Positions 37,398-47,682 of a stretch of DNA of 64,000 bases are shown in pieces. A program made the translations under genes and the position numbers. The DNA is from Chalciporus piperatus (taxonomy: Eukaryota > Basidiomycota > Agaricomycetes > Boletales > Boletaceae), in the NCBI GenBank assembly GCA_038093975.1, contig JBBPTG010000002.1, forward strand, positions 620,001 to 684,000, written 5' to 3'. Within the stretch, counting starts at the first letter, position 1. Every line of letters starts with the position of its first letter. The notes under the pieces were generated by a model that was given only the letters and a program-made list of their open reading frames with translations, did not search any database and had not been told where the DNA came from.

Positions 37398-38844
37398 ATG
37401 TCCGCACCAGAAATCTATTCAATTGCCCAAACACCAATCACTTGCCACGCGTTTAATGCAGACCGCAGCCGTACGTGCAATCGCGATGTTCCTGGACTCG
37501 TCGATAATATGTTCCTCCAGAGGTCGCACTCAGCTTGAACGATAACAAGGCACAAATATATGTCAGACAGGGTAAAGAATGGGCGACTACAGAGACTCTC
37601 GCCGAGGTACGTCCCATCGTAGTTTCTCCTCCGATATAGCCATAACTCGGGTGTCTACCCCGCAGCATGATAAAGTGATCACGTCCATTGACTGGGCCCC
37701 GAATTCAAACCGTATCGTGACTGCATCGCAAGACCGCAATGCCTACGTTTGGTCCCAATCCCCAGACCCGCTCACAGGTCGAATGGTTTGGAAGCCAACA
37801 CTCGTTCTACTCCGCATCAACAGAGCTGCAACCTTTGTCCGATGGAGTCCAAATGAAGATAAATTCGCTGTTGCGAGTGGTGCTAGGTCTGATTGGCGGT
37901 CGTTGGGTTGTGAGGAATGATCGAATTGATCCTTTCTACAGAGCCATCGCTGTCTGTTCGTTCGATGCCGAGAACAATTGGTGGGTTGCGAGGCAATTGA
38001 AGAAGCCGATCCGGTCTACCGTTCTCTGTGTGGACTGGCATCCCAACAATGTGTTGCTCGCTGCTGGCAGCGCTGACATGAAAGCTTGCGTTCTCTCGGC
38101 TTACATCAAAGACGTGGATAAGAGGCGAGTCGTACACACAATCTAACCTTGATATATCTGAAACGTTCTGCCAGACCCACACCGACAGTCTGGGGTGAAA
38201 AGCTCCCATTCGCCACAGTGTGTGGCGAGTATTCCAGCCCCGCTGGTGGATGGGTGCATACAGTCAGCTTTTCACCTTCTGGTGATGCACTAGCTTTTGC
38301 CAGTGAGTATTGTCATCGACTTTCTTTGGCATCGGCTTGAACTACGATTATAGGCCACGACAGTTCGATCAGCATCGTCTATCCCGGTGGACCAGTCGTC
38401 CAGAGCATTCGATTCAGTTCTTTGCCTTACGTCACGCTTACCTGGACGTCCGAGGACACAATCATAGCTGCTGGTCATGATTGCCAGCCCATGGTTTACT
38501 CGGGATCGGAGGCTGGGTGGGCCCTTGTTGGCTCATTGGACGATGCCACCTCCGGTGGATCAAAGTCTGCGCCGAAAGCCGGGCGATTGAACAGTAGCGC
38601 ATTCAACACGTTCAGAAATGCGGACACGCGTGGACACACTGGGGGTGCTGAGGGGCCGACAGACACTGAACTTCTCACTGTCCACCAGAACACAATTACG
38701 AGCGTGAGGCCTTACGAATGGGGCAATGATGGCACTGTCAGCCGAGTGAGCACAAGTGGTGTGGATGGGAAGCTTGTTGTCTGGAGTATGGTACCAGTCT
38801 CTGTAGGGGGGATCACAGGAAGACTCGGAGGTATGAGGGTGTAA
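37398..38844 (+). CDS. ARC40: Arp2/3 complex subunit ARPC1/ARC40
   Basis: WD40 subunit of the Arp2/3 complex, which nucleates branched actin at endocytic sites and hyphal tips. [20 protein letters not shown] at 37398 joins to [19 protein letters not shown] and then [20 protein letters not shown], the standard opening of the family. Blades continue with [70 protein letters not shown] and [20 protein letters not shown]. The ARPC1-specific long loop between the last blades ([19 protein letters not shown]) is present; it is the insert that contacts the actin-related subunits. The C-terminus is [13 protein letters not shown] plus a short tail, with the stop at 38842-38844. About six introns of around 50 bp. 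Confidence 0.94.
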
Positions 38845-40490
38845 TACCGACGGGTCATGCATCATGTACCGACGGCTCGTGTCTGATCAGCGCGTTCGTT
38901 ACATCGAGCTTCAGACTCAGAGTATCAGTTCTCAATGTATCTGCGTCATGCAGTGGGATCCGCGTCCTGTCCCGACATCTCCGTCGCAGCTTGCTCGTTG
39001 ATGACACCCCAAACAGATGCTTTGAACTATGTGGAGTAGGTCAGTAACCATACGAGATGCGATGCTGGACGTTATGTACCAAAGTCAGAACAAGACTCAT
39101 TTTCCTTTCGAGTACGCGCAAACGGACAAGGAGATTCTGGTCCGGCTGCTCGCTCAGTTCTTTCGTTCTGGCAGTCAACTGCGACGGTCATGAGCCGATC
39201 ATTACTGCTTGAGCCAAATCAACCGTGACGCACGTCTTTGACATGTTGGGCCAATTTCGCGTACTCCCATAGAACGTCTGCTTCAGTGGTCGTCAAGGCA
39301 GGATGAGATTCGTACGGGTTTACATCACGGACATCATGAGCGTTCGTGGAGACAGACATTGTCTGGTTTCCTTATTTAGCACAATCGATGTAAGGCAATA
39401 ACTATGTGGATCGATAGGGCAATCGCAATATATGAGACATGGGCGACATATATTGGATCCTATTGGATCTCGAATAGATTGCGCCCTGAATCGGACAATT
39501 TTTTGTTTTTGTTCTGCCGCCGGACAAGACACGGCTGCTAGAAAGGATTGAAACCGACCGGCACCACAGTCCAACTGCCGTCGGGTGGGATCAATAGGAA
39601 ATGACACAATTTTCCGGCAGGGAGTGCATACAAAGCGTCCAATGACCGAGGTACAACCGACGTACTTGAGGTGTCCTAGTTTCGATGAAACGAGTCACAA
39701 GATACATACATGCGATATCGGAGGATGTCGGTGGTGTACCATGGGGGTTAGGTGAATACAACTTGGGACTCCCGAGGCGTTGTATGTCTCCATATCATAA
39801 TCCTGAGATCCACTGGCAGCGTACCCGGTGTCAACCCAGTGGCGGGCCGAGTTGATCGAGCAGATCTGAGACATGAAATGCTCGAGTCAAGCTGCAGGAA
39901 CGGAGCCCATTGTCCTGGAGGGATTGAGAATGTAACAACGTAACTGTTTACGGATCGGTACAAAGAGTGATAGCCCCAAAGGCTTCGAGACAATAGACGA
40001 GAACGAGGCAAAGGGAGACGAAAAGAGTAGGTTTGGCTGGAACAAAAGGAGTGTATATTTCGAGTATATTTGGCATCCCACGCGTCAACTTCGCTAGGCT
40101 TTTACCACTTTCAGCAAGTGCCAAGTGCCGACTGCCACCTCGTCAAAATGTCACAACGGAAAACATTCCGGACACATTCACAGATATTTAGTATCTCGGT
40201 CACGTCGCGTGCATGAAGGCACGCTGTCCTTGTCAAGATCAGAAAAAAATATTTGATCTTGGTCGACTCCATAAAACGGCCATCACGATTTTCTGCTCGT
40301 GAGTCCAAATCCCTCGTCCTTATTGTCGAACAACATCCCTATCCCACCTCTTTGGGCTCTCCATACCTTATTCGGACCGTAACATCCCTCAGCAAAGACA
40401 ATAGCTCTGGGAGTCCTTAAAACCGTAAACTCTCGCCTGGCATCACCCTCAATCCCAGAGGTCAATACCCTTAGGAATTCCGCCCACAAC
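38845..40490. other. Upstream region of clp1
   Basis: 1.65 kb between ARC40 and clp1, both rightward. No intact gene is seen. On the minus strand near 39760-39845 a short frame reads LPVDLRIMIWRHTTPRESQV, which resembles the start of fungal 2EXR domains, but it has stops on both sides within a short distance. An exact GATG-N9-ACA site is at 39684-39699. A cataaaac element near 40271 and C/T-rich DNA from 40285 on could be the clp1 core promoter and leader. Confidence 0.5.
39684..39699 (+). promoter_or_regulatory. GATG-N9-ACA homeodomain-type site upstream of clp1
   Basis: The string gatgaaacgagtcaca fits the yeast haploid-specific-gene operator pattern GATG-N9-ACA, which I recall as being implicated in A-mating-type control of mushroom genes. 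It lies about 790 bp upstream of the clp1 start. Seven fixed bases occur by chance about once per 8 kb counting both strands, so the match alone is suggestive only. Confidence 0.3.
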
Positions 40491-41503
40491 ATGTCTTTCC
40501 CTCCCTCAGGCACCTCCTTTCCGGCCAGACCCTTTCCCCCACCGGCACTTGTCGATGTTCCAGTCGAATACATTCTCGATCGACTCCATAGTCTGGCCCC
40601 ACATTACTGGAATAAGCTAGAGACGACAGATTGCACGATAAGTACGCGGACTTCTACGGCCCCCTACTTCCAGGCTCATCCCCCATAGTGGTGCCGTTGC
40701 CTCGTTCTTCCATGAACATAGCTACCGTCGATTCCTTGGGGTCCATCACCCCTTCGCAAGCGAAAATATCTATGGTCGACCCGAATTCTACTGGTCGTCG
40801 TGCTACTGCGCCAGACATCAATGCAGCTCCTCGGCTGATCCTCCGAGTACGCACGACTCATCTTCATCTTGCCGCATAACTGATCGGAGTTGAACAGCTG
40901 CACATGGATTACTTGTCCGCCAAGTCTGCCCTCCTCAGAGGTCTATTCAGCGGAGCCTCGCCCCTCGATCTCATCCAGAGCATGTGTTCTCCAAGGCAAT
41001 CACAATCCGTCCCTCTTCGAGTTCCCCGAAACCGATTACCCCGTCTACTACCCTCTCAACCCTCTCATCCGGTCATTTACCTTCCCGTGCCTGACCCTGC
41101 ATCCATTCACCTCCTCTTCCATTGGATGTACTTCGGAAATACCGATCATATCGAGACCTATCTCGATCAGGGTGACATTCGATGGGAAGGTCTCGCTCGC
41201 AACGTCGAGTACCTTGGTTTGCCGACGGATATCAAGGTGTTTTTGGGACGATGGTATGGTAATTGGTTGCTACCATCGCGGTGTCGCCCTGGCACCACCC
41301 CTTGTGCAGATAGTGACAGCGACGAGTCAGATGTGGAATCAGAGTGCGATGATCTGGACGAGCCGGATCGGACCGATTATCCCTCCCCTCCTACCCCGCT
41401 CTCTGATGAAGAATTGCAAGCTGATGGCGAATGGAACCGCGGGCGGACACGAGCTGTCAGACCATTGGCGCGATTGTGCGGACAAAAGCTCTGTACCACG
41501 TAA
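40491..41503 (+). CDS. clp1: Clampless1 (Clp1)-like sexual development protein
   Basis: Homologue of Clp1, which in Coprinopsis is switched on by the A mating-type homeodomain heterodimer and is needed for clamp-cell formation, and which in Ustilago is needed for growth after mating. Exons 40491-40641, 40689-40846 and 40898-41503. The first junction reads ETTDCTI-MVPLPRSSMNI, the second INAAPRLILR-LHMDYLSAKS. Recognisable family segments: VPVEYILDRLHSLAPHYWNK, DYLSAKSALLRGLFSGASPL, HPVIYLPVPDPASIHLLFHW, MYFGNTDHIETYLDQGDIRW and GLARNVEYLGLPTDIKVFLG followed by RWYGNW. An acidic Asp/Ser/Glu segment and a basic tail follow. I recognise the family from memory, without a search. The fold is unassigned; the middle vaguely resembles a BTB domain. 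Confidence 0.8.
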
Positions 41504-41912
41504 TAATCTACATTACTAACCCCGGACGCTAGTACATCTGTATTATACTAATGTCGATCAATAGCTTTTAGGTTAACATTATACATTCTGATTTCTTTCC
41601 GTTCGACCAAGTTGGACGCTAGCTTCTGGTTGCCAAATATGAAACACAATGCTGAGGTGAATTGTGAGAGTGCAGATACCCACGTTGTCACCTTTTCACA
41701 TCATTTACGTGTTATTTGGAACAATCACGTCTGGGCAGTGGGGAATTATGCAATTAGCCGAGTGATGGATTCAGGGGTTAAATGGAGGTACAAGGAAGCA
41801 AACAAACAAGTGCTAAATCCTGTCACTATTCCGAAGTTAGATGGAGCCTGCTTAGGAAATAAGACGTCAACGCATGATCCGCTTGAAACCAAGGAAAGTC
41901 ATACTAGGGGAG
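41504..41912. other. Convergent 3' region, clp1 and AGC kinase
   Basis: 409 bp between two facing stop codons. Expected to hold both 3' UTRs. An open frame at 41612-41929 has no family match and overlaps the kinase stop, so I do not count it. Confidence 0.5.
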
Positions 41913-43522
41913 TCACGTCTGCACATTAATATTCATAGCATCATCACATGACGCTTGTTCAGTTCCAGGTTGCTCCTCCTTTTTCTTGAGTTGGGGTAAC
42001 CGATGGTCGTTCCTCAAACATTCAGGTGGGTCAACAACGTGAAGTCCAGGAACCCTTGCTTGCGACGGAAGACGCCGGTTCTGCCATGTCTCACAAAGAT
42101 GGACGTCACCGGGAATCCACGGTGCCTACGAGATAGAACGTCAGGGTAATCGGGTGGTGATAAAACAACGGACGAACCATATAATGATGAGCATTCATCT
42201 TTTTCCAGTCGATACCGCTCAGCCAGGGATGACCCACGATTGGTGTTGAGACACCTAGCCGATTCTCTGGATCATTGGCTAGAAGACCCGCCACGATCGA
42301 TTTGAGGGATTTCCCTACACGGACATGCTTGGGCCAGGTGTACTTCTGGGAAGCGACCTTTAGGTAGACATGATCCTCGTCCTTTCCATAATAAGGCTAG
42401 AGAACGATAGTGCGATGAGGATGGGTATGCGAATCCGAGACACGACACTTGCCATTTGCTTGGTCATCATTTCATACAGAATGACACCACACGAGAACCA
42501 ATCCACTCCAACACCAAAGGTGTCCCCACCCAGGTATAGTTCGGGTGCCATGTAAACGGGCGTCCCGACAAGCATCCAAGACCGGATGTTCGAAACAGTT
42601 GAGGCGAGGCCAAAGTCGACCAGACTGATGTATCCGTCCGGTTTGATGAGGATATTTGAGGGCTTGAGATCGCGATGTACATAGCCCAGACCGTGGAGGA
42701 AGGTCAAGGCGCACACGATATTCGCAAAGTAAAAGCGCCCCATCGATGCGTCCATGGGTCCACGACGGTAGATAACATCATGCAACACGGCAGCCGGAAT
42801 GCATTCCAGCATGAGATAAAGGTTAACTGGATCGTGAAATGCGCCAACGACGCCGTTTATCCAGGTATTCCACGGCAGCTGGCAAAGAGTTTCCCTTTCT
42901 GCGTCTGTTTCGCTTGAGTGATGCTGTATTGTCAGGGGGAGCATTTTAGTGACCGAGCCTCAACGCGCGGAGATCGAAAGCACAAACTTTGTCCAAGTCA
43001 TGCATATCGACTTTGCGCAAGACCTTCATGGCAAACGAAGCGCCCGGGCGATCGTGTGGATGAGGCTCCTTCTTGGGACGCACACGGACAAGTACAACGC
43101 TACCATAAGCACCCGTTCCTGCGAGAATGGTCAAGGGATATGCCGCACTCCATTGGTCATTGGCTTACCTAGCCTCCGGACACACTCGAGATCACGCAAC
43201 GCAAGAGGTGGTGGACGAACTTCGGAAGGTTCTGCGACCCTTTGTCCCTTGCAGTACCCATAAAATCCGTGGATCTTAATGCGCTCCTGCAAAGCTTCAG
43301 AACCCGCGACTCTGGTCAGAAACAACGCGCACAACTTACTACTTTGCTCTGTGGGGACTGTTTGATGGATTGTTTGATAGCGATCGCATTTTTTGAAGTG
43401 GCAATTCCCTTGGCATCACGAGCAGGATGCTTCTTGGAGTTGGGTTGTTTAGAAGCGTGCTTGATTCTGGCTGGAGTCGGCAAGCGCATAATTGCAGCTG
43501 GTAGCGGCTGAGAGGTAGCCAA
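41913..43522 (-). CDS. AGC-family serine/threonine kinase, atypical
   Basis: Protein kinase with AGC features. A basic N-terminal exon (MATSQPLPAAIMRLPTPARI at 43522) ends at a GTAAGT donor near 43350 and joins ERIKIHGFYGYCKGQRVAEP. The kinase domain has LTILAGTGAYGSVVLVRV (glycine loop), GASFAMKVLRKVDMHDLDK (Lys), LNLYLMLE-type hinge sequence, GYVHRDLKPSNILI and GYISLVDFGLAST; then GTPVYMAPELYLGGDT and VDWFSCGVILYEMM. All catalytic residues are present. A basic GRLG-type element (DPENRLGVSTPIVGHPWLSG) and WKKMNAHHY-MAPWIPGDVH match the AGC tail and need an intron near 42125-42175. The tail ends at 41913 without a clear FxxF hydrophobic motif. The catalytic loop has HRDLKPSN where PKA and most AGC kinases have YRDLKPEN. 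Closest to PKA-type kinases, but I cannot assign a named member. Confidence 0.82.
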
Positions 43523-43985
43523 ATTGATACTGATAGATAGTCTTGAGGGGTGAAATGGGATTGTCCAGCGCGAGTGCGACCTAAATCACGGGCGGGAAGG
43601 CTTTGGCCACATCAAGCTCCCATTGTTCGTCGAATTTGTATGTGGCCCATCGCGTACAGGATGTGGTTGCTTTGACCTGTCACAAGGGTCAAACCCAGTG
43701 AAGCTTGGACCCACACAAGGAGTCAAAGCGACCACAAGGTAACGTCCGGTCAAAGCACCTTGTACTTACTGTCAACGACGAACAAGTTGGTTCAAGTTGG
43801 GCCAGCCGCATAGTTTGTTTCAGTTCGGCACTGGTCCAACTCGAAGTTGTCAAGTGGAACTTGAGTGGAACCCAACTCGGCGCCAGTAGTGAATACTAGT
43901 GAATGGCGATGAACACATCTATCTCCGATTCTCCCAAGCATCTGGAGCGTCTCTCAATCATACTCCAACATCGATCTCCTTTGCA
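43523..43985. other. Divergent promoter region with inverted and direct repeats
   Basis: 463 bp between the AGC kinase (-) and IPK1 (+). It contains an imperfect inverted repeat (ttcaagttgggccag at 43791-43805 against ctggtccaactcgaa at 43831-43845, 13 of 15 bases pairing). Upstream of this a short motif, cacaagg followed within about 10-12 bases by gtcaaa, is repeated three times between 43680 and 43765. No coding exon is supported. Confidence 0.55.
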
Positions 43986-45305
43986 ATGACTCCAGTGAAT
44001 GTTAATCAGACACTGCCCTCGCATTGGGCCTATCTCTCTGAAGGTGGAGCGACCATGGTATTTTCTTACACAGGACCACCGAATCCCCATTTCACCAGTA
44101 AAATACTCCGCTTACGAAAAATCTCGCTCAAGAATGCTTCAGAAACAAGAGCTGTGGACCCAGAAGAACCGGACGATCCAGTAATCGCCTTCCAGGCCAA
44201 CGTTATTGCATCATTGGTACCCTCAGAATACCTTCCGGACCTGGAAATCGTCCTCCTAGACGCCGAATGGTTAACAGCCCTCGAAGAGTCGCGCAATGAC
44301 GATCGGCCTGCTGAGCGGCGCATGAAAGACTGCATTGATAAAACAAGAAGAAAGGGCATACTGGCTCCGGACCTCATCAGCGGCGCAGATACCTTAGCGG
44401 TCGAGATCAAGGTTCGGTCTGGAATACTCTGTCTAAATGCGAGGTCATAATGGATCGTGTTAGCCCAAGTGGGGTTTTTTGCCGAATCCCACCCACTTGT
44501 CACAGGAGACCGCGGGGATCAAGACATCGACATGCAGGTTCTGTATGCATACCAATTTCAGGAAAGACCGCAACAGTTCTTCCCAGTATTGCCCACTGGA
44601 TCTTTACTCCGGTGACGACTCACGAATGAGGAAGGCCGTTCACGCCCTCTGGCAAGGTTGGCTACAGAGCGACGGCATGCTGAACAACATGAAAATATTT
44701 GTTTTGGGGAAGATGATAAAACCATCTGAGGTGCGAATTACTTTTCTTCTCGATGCTTGTCAATTTATTTTTAGCAGTCATGCTCTGTCCTCGAAGACTT
44801 CTTTTCACCCAACGCAGAAATTCAAGAAGCCCTCTCTGCTGCACTGCTCCCGTTTCTTCGCTCTCCTGTGCTGAGCACGATATCCAATCTCCAGCGCTCG
44901 CTGGACGCGCTCGACATCGAAGGCCTTGCCAAGCTCTACGCTTTGGCACATCCGAATGCGAGCGGTTTGAGTTCCGCTAGCCGGTCCCCTCACTTTGGGA
45001 AGTGGGAGGATTTCGTTGCTTCTTACCGCTCTGCTTATCGCACATGGGACCACTCTACACCTTCTCCTGAACACATCGACACTTATCTCATGGCATACTT
45101 GCTTTCGGCAACGTTCAAGGATTGTTCCGTGATATTCAGGATTCGGCGGTCCACTGCGCTTGGGGGATCCTCTGATACTCATGCGATCTCCATCATTGAC
45201 CTCGATATGAAGTATATAGATCGACTAGAAACATGGATGGATCTCGACAGACGGATTGGCGAGCACTACCGGAATGTGACACCACGCAAACTCTGCTTTG
45301 TATGA
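43986..45305 (+). CDS. IPK1: Inositol-pentakisphosphate 2-kinase
   Basis: Makes inositol hexakisphosphate (phytate) from InsP5, a cofactor for nuclear mRNA export and a precursor of pyrophosphates. The start MTPVNVNQTLPSHWAYLSEG at 43986 leads into ATMVFSYTGPPNPHFTSKIL, the N-lobe strand pair. IPK1 signature motifs: LAVEIK joined over an intron to PKWGFLPNPTHLS, then TCRFCMHTNFR (the ExKPKxGFLP and RxCxH elements), QYCPLDLYSGDDSRM, and late in the protein IIDLDMKYIDRLETWMDLD with the metal-binding Asp pair. The stop is at 45303-45305. Four or five introns. Overall length is in the fungal IPK1 range. Confidence 0.9.
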
Positions 45306-45588
45306 TTATTTCCAAGAACAAGTTCAAGTGCGACCCGCTGTGGTTCTGCACTATTCTGTCCTCTATCAGATTACTAGGTATTCAAGTTGTGTTGGTGAAC
45401 AACTATCCAATTCTCCTTTGTCGCTTTGTCGATACTTTATGTACCCGAAACACGTGACTTTGAATAACCCTGCACTAGTTGGCGAACGACTCGGACTTTG
45501 CGGCTATGGTCCGTCCACGCCTTGGAGTCTTTTAAACTATAAGAAGGGGTTGCTTCCCCACGAATATTGCCGTCTTTCTTCCGCTCTG

Positions 45589-47331
45589 ATGTCCTTTCTG
45601 ACTTCTGCCAGGTCCGCATACCGTAGAGTCGCGTTCGTGCGTCCGTTGCGTCTTGCCGGCTCGGGTCAGAGACATGCCTCGACATATAGTCTCGAAATTG
45701 CTGGTCTAACTGATGACCAAGCTGAAGTACGTCGTGCTATGATCGGTCACTGACAGGCAAACTCATTCCAAGACTTATCTCCATGAAGTTCAGGAGTGCA
45801 GTCTCCGACTTTGCTCAACGCGAGATTGCCCCTAGAGCGGCGGAAATCGACAGAACGAATACCTTCCCAGTCGTCAGTTCCATGTTACAGCGTCATAGAG
45901 GTTACCTTCTCATGCGAGTTTCAGGATGTCTGGGAGAAACTTGGGGAAATGGGTTTGCTTGGTGTCACGGTCTCACCAACGTATGGCGGGCTGGGAATGG
46001 GATACTTCCATCATACGTTGGCGATGGAGGAGATTTCGCGAGCGTCTGGCTCGGTCGCACTGTCATACGGTGCTCATTCAAACCTCTGCGTGAACCAAAT
46101 TCATCGACATGGCACTGAGACTCAGAAGGAGAAGTATCTGCCAGACCTCATATCTGGCAAGAAGGTTGGCAGTCTTGCCATGAGCGAACCAGGGAGCGGG
46201 TATTGCATCTCTCTTTTCTACTAGATCAATTTCTGACTCTTATCATCATCAGGAGTGATGTTGTTAGTATGAGTTTACGAGCTGACAAGGTTGACGGGGG
46301 ATGGAAGCTGAATGGCAATAAATTCTGGTTCGTTCTTAAGTGCTTTTTGGCGCCCATCCAATAGGTTTAATCCATATGAAGGATTACTAACGGTCCTGCT
46401 GCATCGACACTTGTTGTTTATGCCAAGACCGCTCCGGAGAAGGGTTCGAAAGGCATAACTGCGTTCATCATAGAGAAGGGGTCTAAGGGTTTCTCGACGC
46501 ACCAAAAACTTGACAAATTCGGCATGCGAGGTAGCGACACATGCGAGCTTGTTTTCGAGAACTGTGAGGTGCCAGAAGGTAGACATCGTTGGGTTCGCTT
46601 CATGGTTGCGAGGTTAATGCTTTCCCAGAAAATGTCCTTGGCCAAGTCAACAAAGGTGTTGGCGTCCTGATGTCAGGGCTTGACCTCGAGCGTCTCGTGC
46701 TTAGCGGGGGTCCGTTGGGGTAAGGTCCTTGAGATCACACTATCTTTGTCACTCCAACAAGCACAGGTTGATGCAGGCATCATTTGATTATGCGATCGAG
46801 TACGTTCACCAGCGCAAGCAATTTGGCCAGCCAATCGGGACATTCCAACTAATGCAGGGTAAATTTCTATGCTTCGCTCTCGACGAGGTCTTAACACATT
46901 TGTAAAGCCAAAATTGCCGACATGTACACAAAGATCAATGCTAGTAGATCATATGTGTATGCGGTGGCGAAGGCGTGCGACGAGGGTCATGTCAGTCGCA
47001 GGGTATGTATCGTATCCTGTCAATCTATTGCGAGCATGTGCCTGACGATGCTCTCTTATGTGTACCTCAGGATTGTGCTGGGGCGATATTATACAGCACT
47101 GATAGAGCGATCGAAGTTGCAATGGAAGGCATGCAATGCCTCGGTGGCAATGGATATATCAATGGTTGGCCCTACCTACCGCGAGCTCCTTGGTGACTCT
47201 AACTTTTTTCTTCAGATTACCCGGTGGGCAGAATATTGAGAGATGCAAGACTCTACGCTGTCGGCGCTGGCACTCAGGAAATTAGGCGGATGTTGATTGG
47301 AAGGGAGTTCAACGAGCAGTTCAAATCATAG
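45589..47331 (+). CDS. IVD: Isovaleryl-CoA dehydrogenase, mitochondrial
   Basis: FAD flavoprotein of leucine breakdown that oxidises isovaleryl-CoA to 3-methylcrotonyl-Co[21 protein letters not shown] plus further Arg/Ser residues forms a mitochondrial leader. Conserved acyl-CoA dehydrogenase segments: [76 protein letters not shown] and [17 protein letters not shown]; near the end come [20 protein letters not shown] and [19 protein letters not shown]. The catalytic Glu is in [20 protein letters not shown], the position peculiar to isovaleryl-CoA dehydrogenase; the usual MCAD Glu position reads Gly-Ala here, which supports the specific name. Many introns, stop at 47329-47331. The next gene is convergent. 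Confidence 0.94.
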
Positions 47332-47682
47332 TGACTACTTCACGTCGTTACGATCTGCTTTTTTTAATCATAAGAAGTTGATGCATTTGCATAAGAGTGG
47401 CATAGCTACGGGTATCGGGGAGGTTTACATGGGGGTACATACAACATGATGCTGGCGATGCAAGTGGGGTTACAGAGTCGATGTAGTATGCTAGAATGAA
47501 TAAAAGATGTCAGTACAGCAGAACAGCTACAGCAGGATAGGCATTGAAGGATGGGTATAGGGGTATCATGATGAGAGAAAAGAGAGATATCGTAAAGAGC
47601 GTCATGATGGTTAGAAAGTCCTGATAACGAGCAAATTGTGAATTTCTTTTTTTAGAGAACCCGAGTCAAGGTGAAAGCCCGA
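47332..47682. other. Convergent 3' region
   Basis: 351 bp between the IVD stop and the zinc-finger stop. Expected to be 3' UTR for both. The stretch 47500-47580 is purine-rich. Nothing else seen. Confidence 0.45.

Noticed and set aside
40283..40573. 96-codon minus-strand frame over the clp1 leader
   Set aside because: No family match, and it overlaps the clp1 first exon and probable core promoter.
41612..41929. 105-codon frame between clp1 and the kinase
   Set aside because: It runs into the end of the kinase coding sequence on the opposite strand and has no family features.
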